A DNA stretch of 64,000 nucleotides from the NCBI GenBank assembly GCA_023091735.1, contig JALKBU010000071.1:30813-94812 (forward strand), in the 5' to 3' direction. Origin of the DNA: Trichomonas tenax (lineage: Eukaryota; Parabasalia; Trichomonadida; Trichomonadidae). Positions 42,601 through 51,391 of this stretch are shown one piece after another (position 1 is the first letter of the stretch; each line of letters opens with the position of its first letter). The notes below the pieces were generated by a model. That model did not search any database, was not told the DNA's origin, and saw nothing but the letters and a program-made list of their open reading frames with translations. Both the position numbers and the translations under genes were made by a program.

Positions 42601-43425
42601 TTACCAAGTCCAATCGGATAAAGAGTGTTTTGAAAAATACTTTCCAGCCTGCTCTATAGAATCAAACATGAATGAGATTCCCAAATCACTCATATTCATC
42701 TCATCAAATTCCTCTGCTTGCGAATTTTCCGCAAACAGATTTGGAATTGCATCTGTTGATGGTTTATCAGCTTTCTTTGGAATATTTGTTTTTACGCGAA
42801 TATTCAAATCTGTAAATATATAATCCTCTGTAGGCATTGAAAGTGCATACTTTTGGATTGTTCTAGATGTTTTAGGTTGTGTTTCTATACGATACATTGC
42901 ATTGTCATTGAGTCTGATCGCTTCTCCCATGATTCCTTTGACACGAGCAGCAAACAACGTGAATTTTATTGCAGGAAGATCAAAAACTTCATTTGGATTA
43001 GTGTCAAAAACTGTAAGAATATCGCCATCCTTGATGCCATTCTCTTTCAAAGAGAGTTGCAAGTCCAAAATCCTCCTTTCTTTAAGTATGAAACTCTGAT
43101 TAATATTTTTTTAATGTTCGCGAGAACAGCGGCTTCCTTTAGTGATCTGAAGCCTTCGATTCTGATGGACTGCTTAACTCCGTCAGACCTGCACAGCGTG
43201 AGGAAGACTTTAGGTATTAGAAAACATTTTAAAGGATATGGTAAATCAACTAATTGAAAATACTTTACCTTTATATCTATAAATAAGTTTACTTTCACAT
43301 CCTTTATATTCAGTTATTAATTCACAATCTTCATTTCTAAATTGCTCTTTAATCCATTCAGGATTTAGACCACGACCTGAACTGACTTCTGGTCCTAAGG
43401 CACAAAGTTCCGAACGAGAAGAAAT
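42601..43425 (-). pseudogene. frameshifted gene of a repetitive family, with a ubiquitin-like stretch
   Basis: Three protein-like segments follow one another on the minus strand in different frames. 43425-43246 (LNPEWIKEQFRNEDCELITE, then YRYKGK) has no ATG and is preceded by a stop. 43298-43108 has IEGFRSLKEAAVLANIKK. 43114-42601 has LKERRILDLQLSLKENGIKD, then GDILTVFD, ubiquitin-like in style. The second change falls at a run of seven A's (43108-43114 on the plus strand as T's), so one base lost there would explain it. No single frame covers the gene. It may be one broken member of a multi-copy family or two neighbours. It lies next to the second copy of the 19-kb element. Sequencing error at the homopolymer is possible. 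Confidence 0.5.
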
Positions 43426-43559
43426 TTATGTTTTATATGTGCTGAGTCTTCGATTTTTTTCAGTTTCGAAGGGATGTTTTGAATCAATATTTGTTACGTT
43501 TTCATTAGATTTAATTAAAAAATCATCAACTTTTAATAAATTAATTCCTCATTTTTCCA

Positions 43560-43838
43560 TAAAATTTGCTCATTGGTAACATTACATATCAAATTTTCGA
43601 CTTTACATGACAAATATCAGATAATGTGTGTTAAAAATGGTGACTTTCGTTATTTTACATGTCAAAATTCGAAGAAATCTCATTGAGGTATTGAGATCCT
43701 CAAGTTAAATAGACAAGCAAATGCTATTCACATACTCAGAACCCCTGAAAAGCACGTAAATGTCTTCTCAGTTTGGCTTAATAGAGGGGTTTACTCGTTA
43801 AAAATCGCAAAACTCAAAAAAGTCAGCGGGAAAAAAGT
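43560..43838 (-). mobile_element. 279-bp partial, inverted copy of the 19-kb TIR element
   Basis: Read on the minus strand, 43838-43560 matches the 19-kb element: a TIR with GAGTTTTGCGATTTTTAACG, then TTTACGTGC and TTTTCAGGGGTTCTGAG, then the motif cluster up to CCAATGAGCAAATTTTATG. Only one TIR is present, and the extra ~350 bases of the 19-kb copy are absent. It could be a truncated insertion or a solo end of a larger element. It is adjacent to a broken repetitive-family gene. Confidence 0.7.
43602..43667 (-). promoter_or_regulatory. TGACATGTAAA motif pair in the second element copy
   Basis: TTTACATGACAAA at 43602-43614 and TTTTACATGTCAAAA at 43653-43667 are the counterparts of 19559-19571 and 19506-19519. 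Confidence 0.5.
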
Positions 43839-44279
43839 TCAACCAATAAGAAAATAATTCTCCAAAATTTTATGCACAAAAATTAATTTTTCTTTGCTTT
43901 TCGGCTGTTTCATAATATGGTCTGGTCATTTTATTGATTATTTTTGAATTTTATTAAAAGACGTTTATATTTTAAATTCTTGAATACTAGGCTAAAATAT
44001 GATGATGTTAGTGTTAAAATTTGTAAAGTATTCAAATTGCAAAATTTAACTAAAATCTGAAGTGGGTCAACCTAAATTTGAATATTTTGATGGTTCTATA
44101 GCTTTTAAATACTATTGTGATGCTATCTATCAAATATTAGAGCATGCTTGTTTACGATAACCGAAAAAACATTGAAACATCAAGTTTGGTGCTCCATTTT
44201 CAATTTTCAAGGGTTGTCCCACCTCTCTAAAATCTTAAAAAGTAAAAATTGACTTTTTTTCAGTGAATTAATTTTTTGA

Positions 44280-45506
44280 ATGAATAACTCAAGAATTGCT
44301 TCATTAGAGGATTATTTTCGGAATCCAATAAACAACTCTTTCGATAAACCGAAGACCTCTCAGTCCTTCATCGACAGGGAATGCAGCAGCAGAGAAGAAT
44401 TTAGGTATTTATGGTCGCCTCATCAGAACGAACAAAGCAAATCAAAACACTTTTGGAGATCGAGGACACCAATCAGCCCCGAATGCCGCGTTTTCTTCTC
44501 ATTTGTGAAGCCTCAGGGTTCACCAAATGGAACGAGGCACGTTTTACTGTATTCTCCGCCACTTTTCGCGATATATGACCAAGCAAATGAAGAATTAGAG
44601 ATGTTATCACCATCCACACAGTTTTATATCGAAGGAAGATTTATTATCATATCAAATAACAACTCAGAGAGAATATATTCCATAAAATCCGACGAGAAAA
44701 AGTTGCTGGAACTTACTCGTAACAATATAACCGACGAAATTTGTCAGTATTTCTTATGCTGCAATTTGAACCGTTATGTTGTTCCTGGAACTTTCTTAAC
44801 TAATCCATTTTACAACAAAGTTCTTCTCCAAGAGAATTTCTTCGTTTATCTTTCTAAATTACCTTTAACTTTTTATAATGATGAATTATTCGAAGATTAT
44901 CTCAACGCCGCTGATGGTTTCGTTGATACTCTCGTTGAAAGATTCCTTGAAGACTATTTCAGGCCATTAGAAGTCGAACCAACAACATATCCAAAAGATG
45001 TTTTCATTTTCAAGCTTATTCTCACTCTCATAGATGCAGATGAGAACATGCAGATGTTCAAGACGGCAGTTGAAAAGTCAAGAAAGGCACAAGAGGCATT
45101 TGTTTTAGGATTCGAAACTCTTCCATTCAGCGAGCGAACAAAGATGGTTCTCCACCTTCTCTATTTCATCGCTGAGAGATACTTCGCTGGAAGAAACTTA
45201 GGAATGAGATTTATTAATTCAGCCGTGATTTTGGTTCTTGCAAAGTATTTGGATGAGAGAGGACTCAGCTTCAAGGGTGACCAAATCAAGTTCCTTGATA
45301 ACTTTGGGCAAGGAAGTCTTAATGATGTCCTTTACAAACGCTATTTGTCGATAGCACCTTTATTCAAGGATCAGCCACCGCAGTTCATTCTCGCAAGGAA
45401 GCTTGCATACTCCTATGATAGCTTCGTTGTCATGATCAACTTCGCTTGGGCACACATTGATGATTTATTGGCAGTTTGTGAGGAATGCCAAGACAACAAT
45501 GCTTAA
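44280..45506 (+). CDS. conserved-looking helical protein, unknown (weak GAP-like features)
   Basis: The protein has 408 residues. The first 70 are Ser/Asn-rich and probably disordered. Residues 70-150 (HVLLYSPPLFAIYDQANEEL) look like beta-strands. From 170 on it is helical, with FVYLSKLPLTFYNDELFEDY, VDTLVERFLEDYFRPL, LPFSERTKMVLHLLYFIAERY and NLGMRFINSAVILVLAKYL. The last two faintly recall RhoGAP text (LPxxNRxxLxxLLxFL, then NLAxVFxP), but no catalytic Arg loop is clear. I do not assign it. The start follows ~440 bp of AT-rich DNA beside the partial mobile element. Confidence 0.6.
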   Translation: MNNSRIASLEDYFRNPINNSFDKPKTSQSFIDRECSSREEFRYLWSPHQNEQSKSKHFWRSRTPISPECRVFFSFVKPQGSPNGTRHVLLYSPPLFAIYDQANEELEMLSPSTQFYIEGRFIIISNNNSERIYSIKSDEKKLLELTRNNITDEICQYFLCCNLNRYVVPGTFLTNPFYNKVLLQENFFVYLSKLPLTFYNDELFEDYLNAADGFVDTLVERFLEDYFRPLEVEPTTYPKDVFIFKLILTLIDADENMQMFKTAVEKSRKAQEAFVLGFETLPFSERTKMVLHLLYFIAERYFAGRNLGMRFINSAVILVLAKYLDERGLSFKGDQIKFLDNFGQGSLNDVLYKRYLSIAPLFKDQPPQFILARKLAYSYDSFVVMINFAWAHIDDLLAVCEECQDNNA

Positions 45507-46133
45507 TCAGTTTTACTTGAATAAATATGTTTGTTTTATTGATTAGCAAGTTATATTTCTTTCATTCTAAACACTTAAACACTCTTTTTAGTATTCAGAG
45601 AAAATCATCAATTATTTCATCATTTATCTCTGAATAATCTATAATATGTGATCATTTTTTCATTATACATAGCCTATATTTAATGCATGCATCTGATCAA
45701 GAAATTTAGTTTCTTGTTAAGGATATGCAAGCAAAGTTTTGATGAAAAATATTCCACAAATTACGAAAAATTGATCTTTTCAATAACAAAATTATCAAGT
45801 GACACCATGAATGGCTACAATAATCATAGCCTAGAGAAACATAATTTCTATCATATATTGTTGCTGTAGAATCCAAACGTAACTTTTGAAGATGTTTAAA
45901 AAATCGATGTTGATGCATCCTTCATATCTTGAGTTTCATTATAAAGAATAATATTAGGATGCTAATAGACATAGAAATAGCTTAAATAAATAGTCTACTA
46001 TAATGTTTTCATATTAGCTATCTAACATCTATTGCCAATGATGAGTTATTGATGGAAAAACATATCCGTAATATTGTCACAAATGTAATGATTGAATTAT
46101 CGAGAAATATGGAAGATATGAGAGTACCGTAGT
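45507..46133. other. AT-rich intergenic region
   Basis: The 627 bp between two co-directional genes hold no coding frame of interest. Frames of about 60-70 codons near 45690-45920 are AT-biased chance frames. Confidence 0.45.
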
Positions 46134-47321
46134 ATGGAAAATATGTTTTCGAAGTCAAAAATATCATTTTTATTCATGTTTGTTTTTGTTCTATTCGCAA
46201 CAGTTTTTTGTGCCCGCAAAGATACAAGAATAGAGGTTGCTCCTGGAATCTTCGTCCATTGTGACATCGATCGTGACTATCAAAAACTCGCAATAAAGTC
46301 TACACCAAAAAATAATAACAAATTCGAGTTCAGGAATTTTACTGGAGAAGTACATTTCATGGACAAGATAAAAATAGGCCGCGCGCAGTACTCTGTGTCA
46401 AGAATTTCCGAGTTTGCATTCATTAATACGTCCATTACATCGGTTAAATTTTCTAAATCTATTTATTTCGTTGGCACAGGTGCATTCTCTTACTGCCAAC
46501 AGCTGGAGTTCGTTGACATGTCAATAGCACCAATATATCACTTGCCTTCAGGTGTATTTAATAATTCATGGAATTTGAAAACATTATTATTGCCACCAAC
46601 TATAACAACCATCGCCGATTACGTTTTCGCGTCAACAAGCATCAATTCGTTCAAAATTCTTCCGAAAATTCGATCAATCGATGGAAGTGCTTTTGCAAAC
46701 TGCACAAGTCTCACAAATATCAATGTAGAGTCCTCTTCTTTCTTTGATGTATTCAAAGAATGCATTTATTCGAAATATATGCAAAAGTTAATTTATTGTC
46801 CTTCAAGGATTGAAGTTCCACAGTTTTCTGATGATGTTTTGAGTATAAGTCCTTATGCATTCTCTCACTCACAAGTGGTGCTTGTCCAAATCCCTTCAAC
46901 AGTCACAGCAATTGAAAAATATGCTTTCTTTGATTGTAAGAACTTGAAAGCCGTTAAATTCTTCCATTCAGCTCTGAAAGAACTTGGAGAGGCTGTTTTC
47001 TGTGGTTGCAGTCTTAGATTCTTGACATTACCTAAAATGCTAACAAAAGTTGCAATTAATTGCTTCTCGATGCCAAAACTCAAAGATATTGATATAAGTC
47101 AGACAAACATCACTGTGCTGCCAAAATATCTCTTCCAGGGAAGCTACAAGCTCCACGAAGTTGCTGTTCCACCATCTGTGTTGAAAATAGAGCCAGAAAC
47201 ATTCAGTGACTCAGGAATCGAACGTATCATATATTGCGTTGTTCCTGGTATCACCCTCAAGTTCCCTTCGAAGCTGAATGTTAAATGCGACAAAAAACTT
47301 CCAATATCTGATGAAATATAG
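46134..47321 (+). CDS. secreted BspA-like leucine-rich-repeat protein
   Basis: The protein has 395 residues. A signal peptide (KISFLFMFVFVLFATVFCA) occupies about residues 9-27, with a plausible cleavage after FCA. Then come about 10 LRR_5/BspA-type repeats of ~23 residues (EFAFINTSITSVKFSKS, GVFNNSWNLKTLLLPPTI, EAVFCGCSLRFLTLPKML, YLFQGSYKLHEVAVPPSV). The repeats end near residue 370 with no C-terminal membrane helix or GPI signal, so it is probably secreted. In trichomonads this very large family is thought to act at the cell surface in adhesion. The ATG at 46134 is the first; a second at residue 4 is equally possible. Confidence 0.85.
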   Translation: MENMFSKSKISFLFMFVFVLFATVFCARKDTRIEVAPGIFVHCDIDRDYQKLAIKSTPKNNNKFEFRNFTGEVHFMDKIKIGRAQYSVSRISEFAFINTSITSVKFSKSIYFVGTGAFSYCQQLEFVDMSIAPIYHLPSGVFNNSWNLKTLLLPPTITTIADYVFASTSINSFKILPKIRSIDGSAFANCTSLTNINVESSSFFDVFKECIYSKYMQKLIYCPSRIEVPQFSDDVLSISPYAFSHSQVVLVQIPSTVTAIEKYAFFDCKNLKAVKFFHSALKELGEAVFCGCSLRFLTLPKMLTKVAINCFSMPKLKDIDISQTNITVLPKYLFQGSYKLHEVAVPPSVLKIEPETFSDSGIERIIYCVVPGITLKFPSKLNVKCDKKLPISDEI

Positions 47322-47719
47322 ATTTTATAACTATTATTTTCAATAATTGTGTTGTACTTATTATCTGTTATCTCTCTTTCCTAAACTAGTATAGAAAATA
47401 TGAAAATCAACTCGAAAAAAATTTTCAATCAACTATCTTGAAGCATGGTATATCATAAAGCCAATGACTTTATTACTAAACTCAATCTTATATGTTTCTA
47501 TTTGGAGAAAATTAAATTTGCATAAAATATAAATGACAATATATGTAAAACGTGATGAATTTGTATTGAAAAATGTGAATGTGTCTTTTCGGTAGCTTGT
47601 AAGAATCTCAAAATGGTAAATATAGAAAAAGATTAAAAGTATTGGATTGAATTATAAATAAAATAGAGGATTTTATAGCTATTCAATCAAATAAAAGAGC
47701 ACGTCGCATGGAAAGAAAA
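47322..47719. other. intergenic region between convergent genes
   Basis: These 398 AT-rich bases between the stops of two convergent genes contain no feature. Confidence 0.45.
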
Positions 47720-48451
47720 TTACAATTCAATGAGAGGTTGTTCAACTGGTTGTACTCGATCGTAAGGACACTCGACTAACTTAATGGCCTTATCGTTGTT
47801 GCAAGCCTGGCATACAATCTTGTGATCTTGTTCACAGTTAGATAACGATGCCTCGTTATTAAGGCAGAAGAGGCATTTTCCTGTGAGGTTCTCGTCAACA
47901 ACCTCAACTGGCTTGTTAACGTCTATCTTGCATGTTTTTGTTGTCGATTGAACAGTCTGAGAAACATATTGAACACGAAAAACGCTTTCAGATTCGATTA
48001 ATTTGAAATCGTACGTGTGCTTTTTGATCATGTGTGTGTTTGGTGGAATTAATTCGTGATAATTATGATAATCAATTGTAATCTCAACAATAAAATCATT
48101 ATTTGTTGGGATTGGAATACTGTAGACGGTTTTTTCTTGTGTTTTAGGGAAGTTGAATGAGCTCATCTTGCCGTTAGATATGATAACAAGCTGTCCAGGT
48201 GTTTCTGATTTTATCGTGCAGACGAAAACGAGGAAAGGCCCGCTATGTTTAACGAGGATGTTTGTAAAGCTGAGAGGTGTTTTGAACCTCGGTGTTTCAT
48301 TTGCACGATCCTTTGCCAACTTTTGGTTTAATTTTTCGAGCTGTATTTCTCTAATTGTCTCCATAGCGTTGTCCGGAGTGATTTCACGCGATGAGGTTCC
48401 GTAGTATGATGTGTTTTGCGCTCCTTGAGGTGTACTTTGATCCAGACCCAT
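47720..48451 (-). CDS. RING-type protein resembling MGRN1/RNF157/LOG2 E3 ligases
   Basis: The protein has 243 residues. The start MGLDQS fits an N-myristoylation signal (Gly2, Ser6). Residues 60-170 are beta-rich (PLSFTNILVKHSGPFLVFVC, then KHTYDFKLIESESVFRVQYVS) and resemble the domain that precedes the RING in MGRN1-type ligases. Residues 195-235 carry a RING-like set: CLFC, C-EQDH, C-x2-C, CPYD. The final ligand is Asp rather than Cys. I infer a membrane-tethered E3 ligase acting in endosomal or plasma-membrane protein turnover. Three copies of the recurrent motif lie 45-93 bases upstream. The size is half that of MGRN1, which has long tails. Confidence 0.6.
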   Translation of the reverse strand: MGLDQSTPQGAQNTSYYGTSSREITPDNAMETIREIQLEKLNQKLAKDRANETPRFKTPLSFTNILVKHSGPFLVFVCTIKSETPGQLVIISNGKMSSFNFPKTQEKTVYSIPIPTNNDFIVEITIDYHNYHELIPPNTHMIKKHTYDFKLIESESVFRVQYVSQTVQSTTKTCKIDVNKPVEVVDENLTGKCLFCLNNEASLSNCEQDHKIVCQACNNDKAIKLVECPYDRVQPVEQPLIEL

Positions 48452-48495
48452 TTTTTATTTTATCGTCAAGCACCGCTCAACAATTTTACAACTTT

Positions 48496-48544
48496 TCTGT
48501 CATGTAATTTAATTTTTGACATATAAAATATTTTGTCATGTAAA
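48496..48544 (-). promoter_or_regulatory. triple TGACATGTAAA-type motif cluster upstream of the RING gene
   Basis: TCTGTCATGTAA (48496-48507), TTTTTGACATATAAA (48513-48527) and TTTTGTCATGTAAA (48531-48544) lie in 49 bp, 45-93 bases upstream of the ATG at 48451. Confidence 0.5.
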
Positions 48545-48919
48545 TTAAAATATTTTTTCTTGGAAAAATATATGATTTCTAAAAGCCATCAATAATAAAA
48601 CTCTAAAAAAATGTATATCAAAATAGAGGATGCTTTAGCTATTGTATATTAGAAGGTATAAAATTCTTAAAAATATCAATATTATTACGCAATTTATGAT
48701 GAATTCATATCAGAAAAGACTATGATGTGGAAACTTCATAACCAATCTTCTTTTTATTCATTTAAAATGCATGTCTTTGCTTCCTTTTAATGATGTAATA
48801 ATTTTTAAAATTTTCAAAAAAGAATATTATCAATATAAGCAATGTAAAGATGTAAATAATTTAGTATCAAGATATTGTTTAATTTCTTTAGTAACACAAA
48901 CATAAAATATGGATTAATG
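48545..48919. other. AT-rich gap
   Basis: 375 bp between two genes on the same strand, with nothing recognisable beyond the motif cluster on its left. Confidence 0.4.
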
Positions 48920-49849
48920 TTAATTCATAACAAATTTTGTTGGTATTGAAGGTAGATGAACATTTAGCATGCATGATGGGGCTGCGCTGTTCGATTTGAA
49001 TCTGAGTTTCGTCTTCATAGCCAAAACAGACTTACAAGTAGTTTTCCGACAAATTATTGCTCTTCTTGATGTGAGAGGTTTTCCTTCTCTAGGACAGCAT
49101 ATTGAAACTGATTTAGGTGCAGTGTACTGACTGAGATAATCAGAAACTAACAACGATTCTGTTCTCTGACGAATGTTAGGATCAACTTGCAAGCACATTG
49201 ATATAAGAGTCTTAAGGAACGGATCATAAATGATGTTTCTGTTGTAGTCACAATGGTTAACTGAGTCAAAAAGAGCAATATTATCACTGTTATAAATTGG
49301 ATATTTTCCAGTAGAAATATAATACAATGCAAAGCCTAAAGACCAGATATCTGATGCTATAGATCCTGTCTCGAGCCTCGTTATCACTTCTGGAGAGCAA
49401 AATGTAAATAAATTATTGTCATTAGGTGCTTTGTCGTGGATTACATAGCTCAATGTGCAGTAGAAGTCGGATATTTTGACGCGACCAAACTGATCAATCA
49501 GGAAATTGGATGGTTTTATATTAAGACTGAAGATTTGAGCGTCGTGACATGCTTTAACTGCTTGGATACATAATTTTCTGTATTTTGCCAGGTCGGCGCA
49601 GGATATTGTAGGTCCATTCATTACAAATTTGTGTAGATCATATCGACAATATTCCATTAGAAGGTATAAATTATCATTTAATGTATATTTCTGGTATATA
49701 TTCACATATTTTGATTCGTTCATAGCATTGACACGTTGCAAAACAGCGGTATTAACATTCTTAAGATTTATTTTCTTCAATGCGACTGAATTGGCGATGT
49801 CGCGTGATGTTGCTGTGTAAACTTGGCTGATGCTATTGTCACTAATCAT
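48920..49849 (-). CDS. protein kinase-like protein with an altered HRD motif (probable pseudokinase)
   Basis: The protein has 309 residues. The kinase fold is clear: VALKKI (Lys 25 or 26), LYLLMEYC hinge, FSLNIKPSNFLID catalytic loop, KISDFY, SPEVI, SDIWSLGFALYYISTGKYP. Aligned to IVHRDLKPEN, the HRD motif reads SLN, so the catalytic Asp is Asn (residue 110). DFG reads DFY, with the metal-binding Asp kept. The glycine-rich loop is degenerate (ISDNSISQVY). The frame stays open about 20 codons upstream of the ATG (to a stop) with kinase-like text, and an ATG in another frame lies there, so the 5' end may be damaged. The ~70-residue tail is unique. A regulatory or inactive kinase is likely. Confidence 0.7.
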   Translation of the reverse strand: MISDNSISQVYTATSRDIANSVALKKINLKNVNTAVLQRVNAMNESKYVNIYQKYTLNDNLYLLMEYCRYDLHKFVMNGPTISCADLAKYRKLCIQAVKACHDAQIFSLNIKPSNFLIDQFGRVKISDFYCTLSYVIHDKAPNDNNLFTFCSPEVITRLETGSIASDIWSLGFALYYISTGKYPIYNSDNIALFDSVNHCDYNRNIIYDPFLKTLISMCLQVDPNIRQRTESLLVSDYLSQYTAPKSVSICCPREGKPLTSRRAIICRKTTCKSVLAMKTKLRFKSNSAAPSCMLNVHLPSIPTKFVMN

Positions 49850-50445
49850 GTTTAAAATGTGAATTCCATTCGATTCGAGGAATGTTCTCTCAGATGCATC
49901 AATCCCTCAATTTTGAAAATTGTAAAACATTTTAATTTTGTATTTTGGCTTAGAATTATGTATATAAGAAATGACTATCAAAAAAATTTGAGTGGGTCTA
50001 ACGTTTTGCACTTTTAACAAATTCTCAAATTTTTAAAATTGACTGCAAATTCTGTATTGTAAATTCAAATTTGCCTCGTAACTATATTTATTTGGCATTT
50101 TTTATTCTCGACTGCATCTCGATATATATAAGAATCTGATGATAGTCCTGTTGTATTTATCACATCCATATCGAAATGGATAAATTTATAATAAAATCAC
50201 TAATTGACTATTTATTTGCCAGAATATTTAGTGTTCAATGACATTTGCCAATTTCTAGCTATTGGCATTTCTGCGTATGATATGCTTCTATATGTCTTGG
50301 CATTGTACCTAATTTCATGTGAATTTATTCACATTGTTATTCATAAGGAAAAAAATCATTGTTAAAACATGGAGAACGATGATAATATACCCAAAATATC
50401 TTATTGTTGATAAAAAAATATTAAGAATTGAAGATTACATTTTTA
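49850..50445. other. AT-rich interval with a possible damaged 5' end of the kinase-like gene
   Basis: The right-hand neighbour ends at 50446. In the first ~60 bases the minus strand continues the kinase frame without an ATG (FLESNGIHILN). The rest is AT-rich with no feature. Confidence 0.35.
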
Positions 50446-50934
50446 TCACTTTGAAAAAACTGATCTTGGTCGAATCTTTGTTTGGATATCATCATCAATA
50501 TCATCATCGAGCACCATAACACATTGATTTGTTTTCTCTGTCTTTGGTTGCTGAACGGAACTCTTTTTGATCTTCTCACGATAATCATTCATTATGTTCC
50601 AGATCTTCTCAACAGCCTGCACAGATCCTGATCTCTGTGACAATCCACCTCTTGCTCTCAACTGTGCAAGTTCCTTTTCTTTCATTTCCAAATTTTGCTG
50701 TTCATTTCTCAGTTGGCGCTCAAGACTCATTATTCTCGCGCTGTTATCCTTTGCTTCCTGTGCGTACTGAGACTTCAACCTGAGGTATTGCTCTTTCAGC
50801 TGTATTAGCTGCTCGTTTTGAGCTTTCACTTGACTGGAAGCTGAAGTATATGTGAAGACTGTTGCTGGGGACTTCGGTGTTCCTTTATATGCTCCGACGC
50901 CGCTTTGTATCGTGAATGTTGGTGTTACACTCAT
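50446..50934 (-). CDS. small coiled-coil protein, unknown
   Basis: The protein has 162 residues from the ATG at 50934 (MSVTPTFTIQSGVGAYKG); a GTG seven codons upstream is not used. A 35-residue Ser/Thr/Pro-rich start precedes a coiled coil over residues 36-105 (NEQLIQLKEQYLRLKSQYAQ, RQLRNEQQNLEMKEKEL). An acidic patch (LDDDIDDDI) lies in the last 25 residues, which end in RPRSVFSK. No family recognised; cytoskeletal or adaptor role possible. Confidence 0.6.
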   Translation of the reverse strand: MSVTPTFTIQSGVGAYKGTPKSPATVFTYTSASSQVKAQNEQLIQLKEQYLRLKSQYAQEAKDNSARIMSLERQLRNEQQNLEMKEKELAQLRARGGLSQRSGSVQAVEKIWNIMNDYREKIKKSSVQQPKTEKTNQCVMVLDDDIDDDIQTKIRPRSVFSK

Positions 50935-51253
50935 TATAAGTTGTAAAAATTGCACAAAACATCGAGTGAGTTACTTTTCAATTCGATTTTGCATTCTTAT
51001 GTGTTTAATATATAATATTATCATAAGATACCGTAGCACAATCGTATCATATCAAAATAAGGTCATTTTCATTAATTAATATGCTCAATATTGATTCATT
51101 TTGTTACAATTGTGTGTTTTTGGCCATTTTTGAATCATTATGTTATAATTGAGCTTGTGCTTCTGGTGTTTGTTGTTTTGATTTCTTTGCCATTTTTATT
51201 ATAAAATTGCCAAATATTTCCAAAAAACGATATGTAGAGTTTTGAAAATAATA

Positions 51254-51268
51254 TTTTTGACGTGTAAA
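51254..51268 (+). promoter_or_regulatory. TTTTTGACGTGTAAA motif upstream of glucokinase
   Basis: This variant has G for A in the ACATGT core and lies 123 bases before the glucokinase ATG at 51392. Confidence 0.4.
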
Positions 51269-51385
51269 CTGTAATATTTTATCGTTTGCTTACATAAAAT
51301 TTCGAAGTATAACCATGATTACGTTTGCTTGCATATCATAAATCCACAATATTTTGAATGTTTGCAAATGTGTCATCTTTGATTT

Positions 51386-51390
51386 TCACT
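51386..51390 (+). promoter_or_regulatory. Inr-like TCACT at glucokinase start
   Basis: TCACT directly precedes the ATG at 51392, with the putative +1 A at 51388 and a 4-base leader. It matches the T. vaginalis Inr consensus TCA(C/T)(T/A). Confidence 0.5.
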
Positions 51391-51391
51391 G

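Noticed and set aside
44060..44224. Loose inverted similarity GTGGGTCAACC / GGTTGTCCCACC
   Set aside because: Too short and imperfect to call a repeat or element end.
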